From positions 1 to 47,474 of the forward strand of contig JARKPR010000072.1 of NCBI GenBank assembly GCA_029975165.1: 47,474 bases of DNA, read 5' to 3'. Source of the stretch: Selenomonadales bacterium. Its GTDB lineage: Bacteria; Bacillota; Negativicutes; Sporomusales; UBA7701. The notes below the pieces were generated by a model. The model saw nothing but the letters and a program-made list of their open reading frames with translations, ran no database searches and had not been told where the DNA came from. Below, in pieces: positions 25,324 to 32,662 of this stretch. A program made the translations under genes and the position numbers. Every line of letters begins with the position of its first letter. The stretch's first letter is position 1.

Positions 25324-26118
25324 TTGGCGCTTAATACGGCCATCGTCCTGCGCGGCGTCCGTAAAACCTTCGCCGCCCGGGGCGGCGCGGTGCATGCCCT
25401 GCAGGACATCAGCCTCGACATCGGCGAAGGCGAATTCTTCTGCATCGTCGGCCCCTCGGGCTGCGGCAAGACAACGCTCCTGCGCATCCTCGCGGGGCTG
25501 GAGGCAAGCACCGAGGGACGGGTGGCCATTAAGGCGGCTGCCAACGGCCGGCCGCTCAATTCGATGGTCTTTCAGGAGCAGAGCGCTTTCCCGTGGATGA
25601 CGGTAAGGAATAACGTGGAGTACGGCCTGAGGCTGCGGGGCGTCGCCAAAACGGAGCGCATGGCCGTCGCCGACCGCTACATCCGTATGATCGGCCTGAC
25701 GCGGTTCGCCGACGCCTACCCCCACCAGCTTTCCGGCGGTATGAAGCAGCGGGTCAGCGTCGCCCGCGCCTTCGCCAACGACCCCGAGATACTGCTCATG
25801 GATGAGCCCTTCGGCTCTCTCGACGAACAGAACCGGATTCTCCTCCAGCAGGAGCTGCTGCGCATCTGGGAGGAGAGCCGCAAAACCACCGTCTTCATCA
25901 CCCACAGCATCGACGAGGCGCTCTGCCTGGGCGACCGGGTGATGGTGATGACCGCCCATCCCGGGCGCATCAAGAGCATCGTCACCGTCGACCTGCCCCG
26001 GCCCCGCGACATCGCCGCCATCCGCACGACGCTGCACTACAACGAGCTCTTCCAGACCATCTGGCTGTCGCTGCGGGACGAGGTGCTGAAAAGCAAGGAC
26101 AAGGAACTGGCCCGCTAA
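25324..26118 (+). CDS. ABC transporter ATPase (SsuB/TauB-like)
   Basis: A 264-residue nucleotide-binding subunit. Walker A is GPSGCGKTT, the Q-loop FQEQSAFPW, the signature LSGGMKQR, Walker B ILLMDEPF and the switch histidine ITHSI. A GTG at 25315 is open in frame but directly abuts the SD. TTG at 25324, nine bases after GGAGG, is preferred. It energises the importer of the two preceding genes. An imperfect hairpin with a T-tract follows at 26129-26164. Confidence 0.93.
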   Translation: MALNTAIVLRGVRKTFAARGGAVHALQDISLDIGEGEFFCIVGPSGCGKTTLLRILAGLEASTEGRVAIKAAANGRPLNSMVFQEQSAFPWMTVRNNVEYGLRLRGVAKTERMAVADRYIRMIGLTRFADAYPHQLSGGMKQRVSVARAFANDPEILLMDEPFGSLDEQNRILLQQELLRIWEESRKTTVFITHSIDEALCLGDRVMVMTAHPGRIKSIVTVDLPRPRDIAAIRTTLHYNELFQTIWLSLRDEVLKSKDKELAR

Positions 26119-26128
26119 GGTGAAGAGA

Positions 26129-26164
26129 TCGGCCCGGTACCTGATAGGGTGCCAGGCCGATTTT
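26129..26164 (+). terminator. Intrinsic terminator, copy 1 of a duplicated element
   Basis: TCGGCCCGGTACC pairs with GGTGCCAGGCCGA apart from one C-A mismatch and one T-G pair, around TGATAG, and is followed by TTTT. An almost identical element follows the next gene at 27107-27141. Confidence 0.75.
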
Positions 26165-26187
26165 GCCGATAATCGTTGCGGAAATTC

Positions 26188-26219
26188 AGCAATATATAGC
26201 AAGAAAACTAGCAATATAT
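26188..26219. promoter_or_regulatory. Direct repeats upstream of the aldolase gene
   Basis: AGCAATATAT occurs at 26188-26197 and 26210-26219, 22 bp apart, so about two helical turns. An extended -10-like TGGTAGAAT follows at 26230-26238 without a good -35. These could be activator sites, but the evidence is weak. Confidence 0.3.
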
Positions 26220-26297
26220 GATAAATAGCTGGTAGAATGTAGATGACGGAAATTTATCTTAAAGATGTTGCGCGAAAAGTAGAAAGGGGTGTTTGCT

Positions 26298-27065
26298 TTG
26301 TACAAAAACAGCTTAAAGGAAAAAATGGTCAGCGGGAAAAAGGCGGTCGGCAGTTTCGTCAATTTTTACGCGCCCCCCCTGGTGGAGATCATCGGTTATT
26401 CGGGATTGGACTTTATTATTATTGATGACGAGCATGGGGCGTTTACCTACCCGCAAATCGAAGAGCTGATCCGCAGCTGCGAGTTGACGGGGATAACGCC
26501 GGTGGTGCGGGTCAATTATGACGATTCGGCTATCCAGAAAGTTCTCGACCGCGGCGCCATGGGTATTCAAGTGCCGATGGTCAACAATAAGGCGGCGGCG
26601 GAAAAGGTGGTAAGCAGAGCCAAGTTTCAGCCGGCGGGCACCAGGGGAACGGCTTACTCCGTGCGGGCGGCCCGTTTCGGCGAATACAAGGGCAAGGCGT
26701 ACCTCGACGCGGCCGATGCCAATACTCTGGTGGCGGTTCATATCGAAACGCCGGAAGCCGTGAAGAACTTCGACGAAATTGTCCGGGTGCCGGGGATCGA
26801 CGTGGCGTTCGTCGGGCCTACGGATCTTTCGGTCTCAATGGGCTATAAGGCCGAAGGGCCCGGCCATCCCGAGGTAAGAGGCGTGATCGAGGAGCTGTTC
26901 CGCAAGGGGCGCGATCAGGGTATTATAATGGGCAGCCTGGCGACCGATGCGGAGGATATGAAAAAGTGGGCCGAGCTTGGTGCGCGCTACATAGCGACCA
27001 TGGCTTCGGGGCTGATTTCCGCCAAGTTCAAGGAGATCGCGAAAGCTGCCGGCAATCTGCCGTAA
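26298..27065 (+). CDS. HpcH/HpaI-type class II pyruvate aldolase
   Basis: A 255-residue aldolase that splits 4-hydroxy-2-oxo acids (for example 4-hydroxy-2-oxoheptanedioate) into pyruvate and an aldehyde, using a divalent metal. D43, H46, R71, E150 and D176 correspond, with a constant offset of one, to D42, H45, R70, E149 and D175 of E. coli HpaI. Motifs include IDDEHGAF, GTRGTAYSVRAARFG, HIETPEAV and FVGPTDLSVSMGY. The start is TTG at 26298, eight bases after AAAGGGG; a GTG at 26289 lies inside the SD. It is flanked by two near-identical terminators and is the natural follow-up enzyme to the hydratase at 22456. Confidence 0.9.
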   Translation: MYKNSLKEKMVSGKKAVGSFVNFYAPPLVEIIGYSGLDFIIIDDEHGAFTYPQIEELIRSCELTGITPVVRVNYDDSAIQKVLDRGAMGIQVPMVNNKAAAEKVVSRAKFQPAGTRGTAYSVRAARFGEYKGKAYLDAADANTLVAVHIETPEAVKNFDEIVRVPGIDVAFVGPTDLSVSMGYKAEGPGHPEVRGVIEELFRKGRDQGIIMGSLATDAEDMKKWAELGARYIATMASGLISAKFKEIAKAAGNLP

Positions 27066-27106
27066 ACGGTCGGCCGCGGCGAACCAAATGTTGCCGTTCG
27101 GCAAAG

Positions 27107-27147
27107 TTCGGCCCGGTACCTGATAAGGTGCCGGGCTCGAATATTTT
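27107..27147 (+). terminator. Intrinsic terminator, copy 2 of a duplicated element
   Basis: GCCCGGTACC and GGTGCCGGGC pair around TGATAA with one T-G pair, extended by TTCG/CGAA across a bulged T, then a T-rich tail. It shares the core GGCCCGGTACCTGATA with the element at 26131-26146. Confidence 0.8.
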
Positions 27148-27149
27148 TA

Positions 27150-27187
27150 TAGGAAATATTCCTACATAAAATCAGAATTATTCTGAT
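27150..27187. promoter_or_regulatory. Two adjacent Fur-family-like boxes
   Basis: TCAGAATTATTCTGA (27172-27186) is a perfect 7-1-7 palindrome with the AATnATT core typical of Fur-family sites. TAGGAAATATTCCTA (27150-27164) is a near-palindrome of similar form, centred 22 bp upstream. The second box abuts the -35 of the promoter at 27187-27215. Whether Fur, PerR or Zur would bind is not known. Confidence 0.45.
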
Positions 27188-27215
27188 TGTTCTTATTTCG
27201 CTTTGATAATAAAAT
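27187..27215 (+). promoter_or_regulatory. Probable promoter of the exported HD-like protein gene
   Basis: TTGTTC at 27187-27192, a 17-base spacer and TAAAAT at 27210-27215. It adjoins the palindrome at 27171-27187. Confidence 0.45.
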
Positions 27216-27251
27216 TAGGACGGTATAAAACGGAACGAGGAGGTTTTTGGC

Positions 27252-28247
27252 GTGAAACGTCTGATCATTTGTTTTGTTGTCCTATGTGTGACTCTTTTTG
27301 TTTCCGTACCTGTTTTGGCCGCATCGCAGGATAAGTACGATTTACCGGAACCTTATATAACCTGGGAGAAGGCCTATCTGAAAAAATTCCCCACGCTGCA
27401 GCCCATCATGGACGCCATGCTGGAAACGACTGCCCAACAGCTCAAGAATCCCGAGCAGGATATCCTGCATAACCGCATCTGTTCGGCCCTGGTATACAAG
27501 ATGGCCGTCGATAACAATTTGCCGTCCCAGCAGCAAAGGCTGGCGATTGCCGGCGACCTGCTCCACAACATCAGCAAGGAACAAAAAGATGCCGTACTGA
27601 CCGATATCGCTCAGTTCAAAAAAGCCGATCTCATGATCGCCATCCTGCGGGACGCCGGGTATCTGACGAAGTCCCCCGCCTTCTGGCGCGACAGGGCCGT
27701 GTTCGTCAATCCGCAAATAGGGAATAACCGCGCTTTGATCCACCATATAACCGGCGCTGTCATGACCGAGCAAATCTTAAAGAAGATAGGCGGATTCTCG
27801 GCAACGGATATCCAACTGATCGAGGTCGGAATTCTCGAACACTCCACCGGCTACTGGTATTTCCGCTCGTCCGTCAATGAAGTGGCCGGCAAGAGCGACG
27901 CGTGGGCCAATGTTTATCCCGTTCCCGACAACATGCTCGCCAAAATCATCCACGACGCCGACCTGATTTCGCAATTCGCGCCTGAGTCCGTAGTGCCCGA
28001 GGGCAGCAAATGGCGCGTGCTGGCTCAGAAACGGTGGGGAGCGAAAACCGTCCGCGATGAGGGACATATCGTCTATTACGTTTTCAAGCGGCTCTATGAC
28101 GAAGCCCAGACCGAAGCCGGCCGGAGTTTGGCCAAGGAAAAGTGGGAGCAGATAGCGCCGGCGTTAATTCAACTGATGGGACTGGAACCTGGCCAGGACC
28201 CGATTAAGGTCCTGGGCGTACCCAAGATTTTTGCGAAAGAATTGTAG
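27252..28247 (+). CDS. Exported HD-domain-like protein of unknown function
   Basis: A 331-residue protein with a cleavable signal peptide (about 1-24, ending VLAAS), so it acts outside the cytoplasmic membrane. The body resembles an HD phosphohydrolase fold by motif spacing: H73, GDLLH105-N106-ISK where HD proteins have LLHDIGK, H164-H165, H197 in LEHSTGYW and D235 in IIHDADLI. The key HD aspartate is asparagine. The start is GTG at 27252 behind a GAGGAGG SD. The gene is monocistronic, with Fur-family-like boxes upstream and a terminator at 28266-28298. Function is not recognised; the HD assignment is inference from motifs. Confidence 0.75.
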   Translation: MKRLIICFVVLCVTLFVSVPVLAASQDKYDLPEPYITWEKAYLKKFPTLQPIMDAMLETTAQQLKNPEQDILHNRICSALVYKMAVDNNLPSQQQRLAIAGDLLHNISKEQKDAVLTDIAQFKKADLMIAILRDAGYLTKSPAFWRDRAVFVNPQIGNNRALIHHITGAVMTEQILKKIGGFSATDIQLIEVGILEHSTGYWYFRSSVNEVAGKSDAWANVYPVPDNMLAKIIHDADLISQFAPESVVPEGSKWRVLAQKRWGAKTVRDEGHIVYYVFKRLYDEAQTEAGRSLAKEKWEQIAPALIQLMGLEPGQDPIKVLGVPKIFAKEL

Positions 28248-28265
28248 GCCCGGAAGGCCGGTTAT

Positions 28266-28298
28266 CGCCCTGCCGTCTCACTGACTGCAGGGCGTTTT
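28266..28298 (+). terminator. Intrinsic terminator
   Basis: CGCCCTGC pairs with GCAGGGCG across 13 bases, followed by TTTT. Confidence 0.8.
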
Positions 28299-28387
28299 CG
28301 TCACGAATTAGAGGAGTTCGCCGAGTTGTAAAGAAGTGATAGTCTACGTGGCTGCGCCATAGTAGCTTGATTGTTGGGGCGGGGAAT

Positions 28388-29326
28388 ATGCGCCGTTTAA
28401 GCCTGTTCGCCCGGTGGGCCATGATCGGGGCCGTCGTGCTGGCCTTGGCCGGGTGCGCCCCCGGAACGTCGCCGGAGAAAAAGTACATCGACTTCCGCAA
28501 GGTAGAGACGTCGCCGGCAGCCTCGGCGGCCGCCACCGACGCCCAGGTGCTGCGGGTGGCGATCTCGTCCGTTCTTCTGCCCCAGGAATCGGTGGTGCAT
28601 TACCGGACGATCGCCAACCATCTGGGCGAAAGGCTGGGGCGTCCGATAATCCTCATCCAGCGGCAGAGCTATGCGGAGATCGCCCTGCTCCTGCTGAACG
28701 GCGGCGCCGACATCGCCTTCTTCTCCTCCGGGGAATACGGCAACTACAGCGGGTTCGACGGGATCGAGATGCTGGCCTCGCAGCAACGGCTGGGGGTGCC
28801 TTATTACCAGGGCTACCTGCTGGTCGCGAAGGACAGCGGTATCAACGCGCTGGCCGACCTCCGCGGGAAGTCGGTGGCGTTCACCGACCCGCTGAGTTAT
28901 TCGGGCTATACCTTCCTTGTGCATATGCTTTTGCAGCAGAACGAAACGCCGGAAAAATTCTTCGGGCGGTACATCTATACATACAACCACGAGAAGTCGT
29001 TCCGGGCGGTCGCCAACAGGGTGGTGGACGCCGCCCCGGTCACGAGCATCATCTACGACCGGGCCAAGATAAAAACGCCCGACCTGGCCGAGGCGGTGAA
29101 GGTCATCGCCGTATCGCCCCAGGCCGGCATAGGCCCGGTGGTCGCCGGCAAGAGCGTCGGCGCCGAGCAGCGGGCGGTGCTCCGCAAGACGCTGCTGGTC
29201 ATGCACGAGAATCCGGCGACGCGCGTGGCGATGCAGGGCCTGATGATCGACAAATGGGTGGCGCCGCAGCCGGAAATGTTTGAGCCGATTCGCCGCATGG
29301 TGAACGAGAAAAGGCAAAATCGATGA
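28388..29326 (+). CDS. PhnD-like phosphate/phosphite/phosphonate-binding lipoprotein
   Basis: A 312-residue lipoprotein with lipobox LALAGC and a type-2 periplasmic-binding fold of the PhnD family: VLRVAISSVLLPQESV, IANHLGERLGRPIILIQRQSY, LLNGGADIAFFSSGEY and DLRGKSVAFTDPLSYSGYTF. There is no permease next to it. Its stop codon overlaps the histidine-kinase start (ATGA), so it probably serves as an extracytoplasmic sensing partner of the kinase rather than as a transport subunit (inference). The start is ATG at 28388, with a GGGGCGGGG-rich SD. Confidence 0.87.
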   Translation: MRRLSLFARWAMIGAVVLALAGCAPGTSPEKKYIDFRKVETSPAASAAATDAQVLRVAISSVLLPQESVVHYRTIANHLGERLGRPIILIQRQSYAEIALLLLNGGADIAFFSSGEYGNYSGFDGIEMLASQQRLGVPYYQGYLLVAKDSGINALADLRGKSVAFTDPLSYSGYTFLVHMLLQQNETPEKFFGRYIYTYNHEKSFRAVANRVVDAAPVTSIIYDRAKIKTPDLAEAVKVIAVSPQAGIGPVVAGKSVGAEQRAVLRKTLLVMHENPATRVAMQGLMIDKWVAPQPEMFEPIRRMVNEKRQNR

Positions 29327-30765
29327 GCCTGTTCAGCAAACTGACAATCTATCACCGCATATTGTCCATGGCGCTGTTGATTATTCTGCTGCTGAGCGGC
29401 GCGCTGGGGATCGCGGTCTGGAACCTGCTGGACGACATCGTCGCGCGGCTGCTGGAAAAACGGGGCGTGGAAATCGCCACCCACGTGGCCCAGGGCGGCA
29501 GCAACTACGTGCTGACGGACGATTCCTACAATCTTTACGAGCTGGCTTCCCAGACCATGGCCGGCAGCGAGGACATCCGCTATATATTGGTGTTCGACAT
29601 CAATAACCGCCTGCTGGCCCATACCTTCCACGGCGGCGTCCCCAAAGACCTCCTCGCTTTCGACGCCGCGGCGACGGTGCCGCCGTACCGGGTTGCCGCT
29701 TTCGCCTCGAACGAGGGGCCGATCCATGACGTCGTGGTGCCGATCGACAACGGCGCCGTCGGGTTCGTGCGCCTGGGCATGACGGAAGAGTACACCCGCA
29801 ATCTGATCATGCTGCATATCCGCGACATCATCGCCGCTATTTTCGTCGTCTGCGGGGTGGGGGCGGCGATCGCCAGCGTCATCGCCCGGCGGATAACCCG
29901 CCCGATCACGGCCCTGGCCCAGGTTGCGGCGGCGATCACACAGGGGGACCCGACCGTCCGCGCCGCCATCGCCGACCGGGGCGAGGTCGGCAAGCTGGCG
30001 GCGGCGTTTAACGACATGGCTTCCAGCCTGATCAACGCCAGCAAGGACAAGGAAGTTCTCCTGGAGGAACTCCGCGCCAAGGAACAACTGCGCGATACCC
30101 TCATCGGCAAACTCATCACCGCCCAGGAGGACGAGCGCAAGCGGATCTCGCGGGAACTGCACGACGAGACCAGCCAGGCGCTGACGTCCCTGATGCTGAC
30201 AATGCGGGTGCTGGCGGAGGACGCGACGTCCGACGCCCAGCGGGAGGCGCTCCTCACCGGCCGGGACGTGGCCGCCGATATCCTGCGCGACGTCCGCCAG
30301 CTGGCCATCGAGCTGCGGCCGCCGGTGCTAGACGAACTGGGACTGGTGCCGGCGATCAAAAAATACATCGAGAAGTTCGACGACCGCCAGGGACTGAGCA
30401 TCGAGCTCAGCACGGCCGGCGCGGGCCGGCAGATCGACGACCGGATCGCGGTCGCCCTGTACCGCATCATCCAGGAAGGGCTGAACAACGTCGTCAAGCA
30501 TTCGGGGGCGAAGAACGTCCGCATCGATATCGTTGACGACCGGGAGAATATTTCCCTGACAATCGCCGACGACGGCCGGGGCATATCGGCGGACGACCTG
30601 CGCAAGGCTCAGCGGGAAAGCCGGCTGGGCCTTTACGGGATGCGGGAAAGGGTGGAGCTTCTGCAGGGCCGGCTGGATATCGAAACCTCGCCCAAGGGCG
30701 GGGCCGCGTTGATCATCACCATTCCCCACTACGACCGTGCGAGGGGGGCTGTAATTGAGACCTAA
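29323..30765 (+). CDS. Membrane sensor histidine kinase, NarL/DegS class (HisKA_3)
   Basis: A 480-residue kinase. Membrane spans lie at about 13-34 and 167-189 and enclose a 130-residue extracytoplasmic sensor domain. HAMP follows at about 189-242. The dimerisation/phosphoacceptor helix ERKRISRELHDETSQAL has H280, and the ATPase domain has QEGLNNVVKHSG and DDGRGI. The start overlaps the PhnD-like stop by four bases, and its end overlaps the response regulator by 11 bases. All three are therefore translationally coupled. The likely signal is the ligand of the PhnD-like protein (inference). Confidence 0.93.
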   Translation: MSLFSKLTIYHRILSMALLIILLLSGALGIAVWNLLDDIVARLLEKRGVEIATHVAQGGSNYVLTDDSYNLYELASQTMAGSEDIRYILVFDINNRLLAHTFHGGVPKDLLAFDAAATVPPYRVAAFASNEGPIHDVVVPIDNGAVGFVRLGMTEEYTRNLIMLHIRDIIAAIFVVCGVGAAIASVIARRITRPITALAQVAAAITQGDPTVRAAIADRGEVGKLAAAFNDMASSLINASKDKEVLLEELRAKEQLRDTLIGKLITAQEDERKRISRELHDETSQALTSLMLTMRVLAEDATSDAQREALLTGRDVAADILRDVRQLAIELRPPVLDELGLVPAIKKYIEKFDDRQGLSIELSTAGAGRQIDDRIAVALYRIIQEGLNNVVKHSGAKNVRIDIVDDRENISLTIADDGRGISADDLRKAQRESRLGLYGMRERVELLQGRLDIETSPKGGAALIITIPHYDRARGAVIET

Positions 30766-31429
30766 GACGACAATTCTCCTGGCCGATGACCACAAATTGC
30801 TGCGGGCCGGCCTGAAACTGCTTCTGCAGCGGCACCCGGAGCTGGAGATCGTCGGCGAGGCGGCGGACGGCGAGCAGACGCTGCGGCTTTACGAGCAGCT
30901 CCAGCCCGAACTGCTGCTCCTGGATATTTCCATGCCGGCCATGGACGGCATGGACTGCCTGCGGGAAATCAAGAGCCGCCACCCGAAGGCCAAGGTCATC
31001 GTCCTGACGATGCACGAGGACGAGAACTATATCAAGGAAGCGATGCAGGCCGGGGCGTCGGCGTACGTGCACAAGAGCGCGGCCGACACCGACCTGTTCA
31101 AGGCCATCGCCGCCGTGCAGGAAGGCGGTTTTTACCTCAGCCAGCAGAACGCCGAGCTGCTTCTGCAGCTCCTGCTGAAGCCGGAAAAGGAACCTGTCGA
31201 CGAGAATTCCCCCTTCGTGCTCCTCAGCCCGCGGGAGCGGGAGGTGCTGAGGCTGCTGGTCCACGGCTATTCGCTGACCGAGGTGGGGGAGGCCCTGTCG
31301 CTGAGCGTGAAAACCGTCGACACTTATAAGGTCAGGATGATGGAGAAGCTGAAAGCGACAAAAAAGAGCGAGCTGGTCGATTATGCGCTGAAATACGGTT
31401 TGCTCGCCGGTTCGGAGGCGGGCGTGTAG
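30755..31429 (+). CDS. NarL/FixJ-family response regulator
   Basis: A 224-residue cytosolic regulator. The receiver domain has acidic pair D11/D12, phosphoacceptor D57 in LLLLDISMP and the conserved lysine in AYVHKSA. The LuxR-type HTH LSPREREVLRLLVHGYSLTE leads into SVKTVDTYKVRMMEKL. The start is TTG at 30755, with GAGGGGGG upstream inside the kinase gene. It is the output of the adjacent kinase. The closest target is the ABC importer starting at 31529 (inference). Confidence 0.93.
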   Translation: MRPKTTILLADDHKLLRAGLKLLLQRHPELEIVGEAADGEQTLRLYEQLQPELLLLDISMPAMDGMDCLREIKSRHPKAKVIVLTMHEDENYIKEAMQAGASAYVHKSAADTDLFKAIAAVQEGGFYLSQQNAELLLQLLLKPEKEPVDENSPFVLLSPREREVLRLLVHGYSLTEVGEALSLSVKTVDTYKVRMMEKLKATKKSELVDYALKYGLLAGSEAGV

Positions 31430-31472
31430 GGTTTTTTCCGACAGCAACTTGCGGGATATTTCCGCTACGATT

Positions 31473-31522
31473 ACCCCCTTTTATTGTGCGATAATTAAAA
31501 AAACGCACTAAGGGGGTTTTTT
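31473..31522 (+). terminator. Terminator-like hairpin that also contains the SD of the next gene
   Basis: CCCCCTT (31474-31480) pairs with AAGGGGG (31510-31516), and GTGCG (31486-31490) with CGCAC (31504-31508). TTTTTT follows. AAGGGGG is also the only SD for the ATG at 31529. An extended -10-like element, TGCGATAAT, ends at 31495 within the structure. Confidence 0.7.
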
Positions 31523-31528
31523 ATTATC

Positions 31529-32566
31529 ATGGGCAAAGGCGGCAAACTGTTGGCACTTCTGCTGGTTTTGGCGGTCAGCCTGGGGTTGGCGGCCGGCTGC
31601 GGCGGCGATAAGAAAGCGGCGACGCCCGCACCGGCTGCAGGGGGCAAGAAGCTCATCATTTACACTTCGATGAAGGAATCCCTCATCGGCGGGATCGTCG
31701 AGGGCTTCAAGAAGAAAAACCCCGGTATCGAGGTGGATTATCAGTCCGCCGGCGCCGGCAAGCTGATGGCCAAGATCGCGGCCGAGCGGCAAAGCGGCAA
31801 AATACTGGCGGATATCATCTGGACGAGCGAAGTCCCCGACTTCTACAATATGAAGAAAGAGGGCATCCTGGAGCAATACAAGACACCGGTCCTCAAGGAG
31901 CTCCTGAATCCGTTCGCGGACTATGACGGCTATTTCACCGCCGCCCGGCTCGGGACGCTCGGGATCGCCGTCAACACCGACAAGATCAAGACGCCGCCCG
32001 CCCAGTGGGCCGACCTTTTCAAGCCGGAGTATAAAGGGGCCTTCGGCGTGGCGGACCCCGCGCTTTCCGGGACGGCCTACATGAGCGTCGCCCTGCTGGA
32101 AAAGCAGTTCGGCTGGGAGTTCTTCGACAAGCTGCGCGCCAACGGCGCCAGGATCGGCAAAGGCTCCGGCCAGGTCGTCGACGACACCGCCTCGGGCGAG
32201 CTTGCCGCCAGCCTGGCTGTCGATTACATCACGAACGACAAAATTTCCAAGGGCGCCCATATCGCCCTTTACTATCCGCCGGAGCTTCTGCTTGCCCCAA
32301 GCCCGGTGGCGATATTCAAGGGGGGCCAGAACCTCGACGCGGCGAAGAAATTCGTGGACTATCTTCTCGGCCCGGAAGCCCAGGCGCTGATCGCCAACGA
32401 GGGCACGCTGTCCGTGCGCGCCGACGTGAAGAGCCCGGCGAAATTCAAGCTGCCCGACCCTGCCGACGCTCTTAAGCGTTCCATCAAGATCGATTACGTC
32501 CAGATGATGGCTACCAAGGAGACGACGATCAAGAAGTTTACCGATACGCTGCAGGGCAAGAAGTAA
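31529..32566 (+). CDS. ABC transporter substrate-binding lipoprotein, iron/2-aminoethylphosphonate (AfuA/FbpA/PhnS-like) family
   Basis: A 345-residue family-1/6 binding protein with lipobox LAAGC (C24). Typical segments are KLIIYTSMKESLIGGIVEGFKKKNPGIEV, SAGAGKLMAKIAAERQSGKILADIIW and FVDYLLGPEAQALIANEGT. The family binds ferric iron, 2-aminoethylphosphonate or phosphoglycerate-like anions. It lacks the obvious paired tyrosines of classical FbpA in the segments inspected, so an anion ligand is at least as likely. It is the first gene of the importer operon. A terminator at 32592-32627 separates it from the ATPase, consistent with higher binding-protein output. Confidence 0.88.
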   Translation: MGKGGKLLALLLVLAVSLGLAAGCGGDKKAATPAPAAGGKKLIIYTSMKESLIGGIVEGFKKKNPGIEVDYQSAGAGKLMAKIAAERQSGKILADIIWTSEVPDFYNMKKEGILEQYKTPVLKELLNPFADYDGYFTAARLGTLGIAVNTDKIKTPPAQWADLFKPEYKGAFGVADPALSGTAYMSVALLEKQFGWEFFDKLRANGARIGKGSGQVVDDTASGELAASLAVDYITNDKISKGAHIALYYPPELLLAPSPVAIFKGGQNLDAAKKFVDYLLGPEAQALIANEGTLSVRADVKSPAKFKLPDPADALKRSIKIDYVQMMATKETTIKKFTDTLQGKK

Positions 32567-32591
32567 TTTCCGCAAAGCAGCCTGCTTGCTT

Positions 32592-32627
32592 CGGCGGGGC
32601 GGATCGTTGTTCCGTCCCGCCGTTTTT
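32592..32627 (+). terminator. Intrinsic terminator/attenuator inside the importer operon
   Basis: CGGCGGGGCGGA pairs with TCCGTCCCGCCG (one G-T pair) across a short loop, followed by TTTTT. Partial read-through would give more binding protein than membrane complex. Confidence 0.8.
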
Positions 32628-32662
32628 CGTATGACGGGAAGTTCGTTAAGGGAAGGTAGAGT

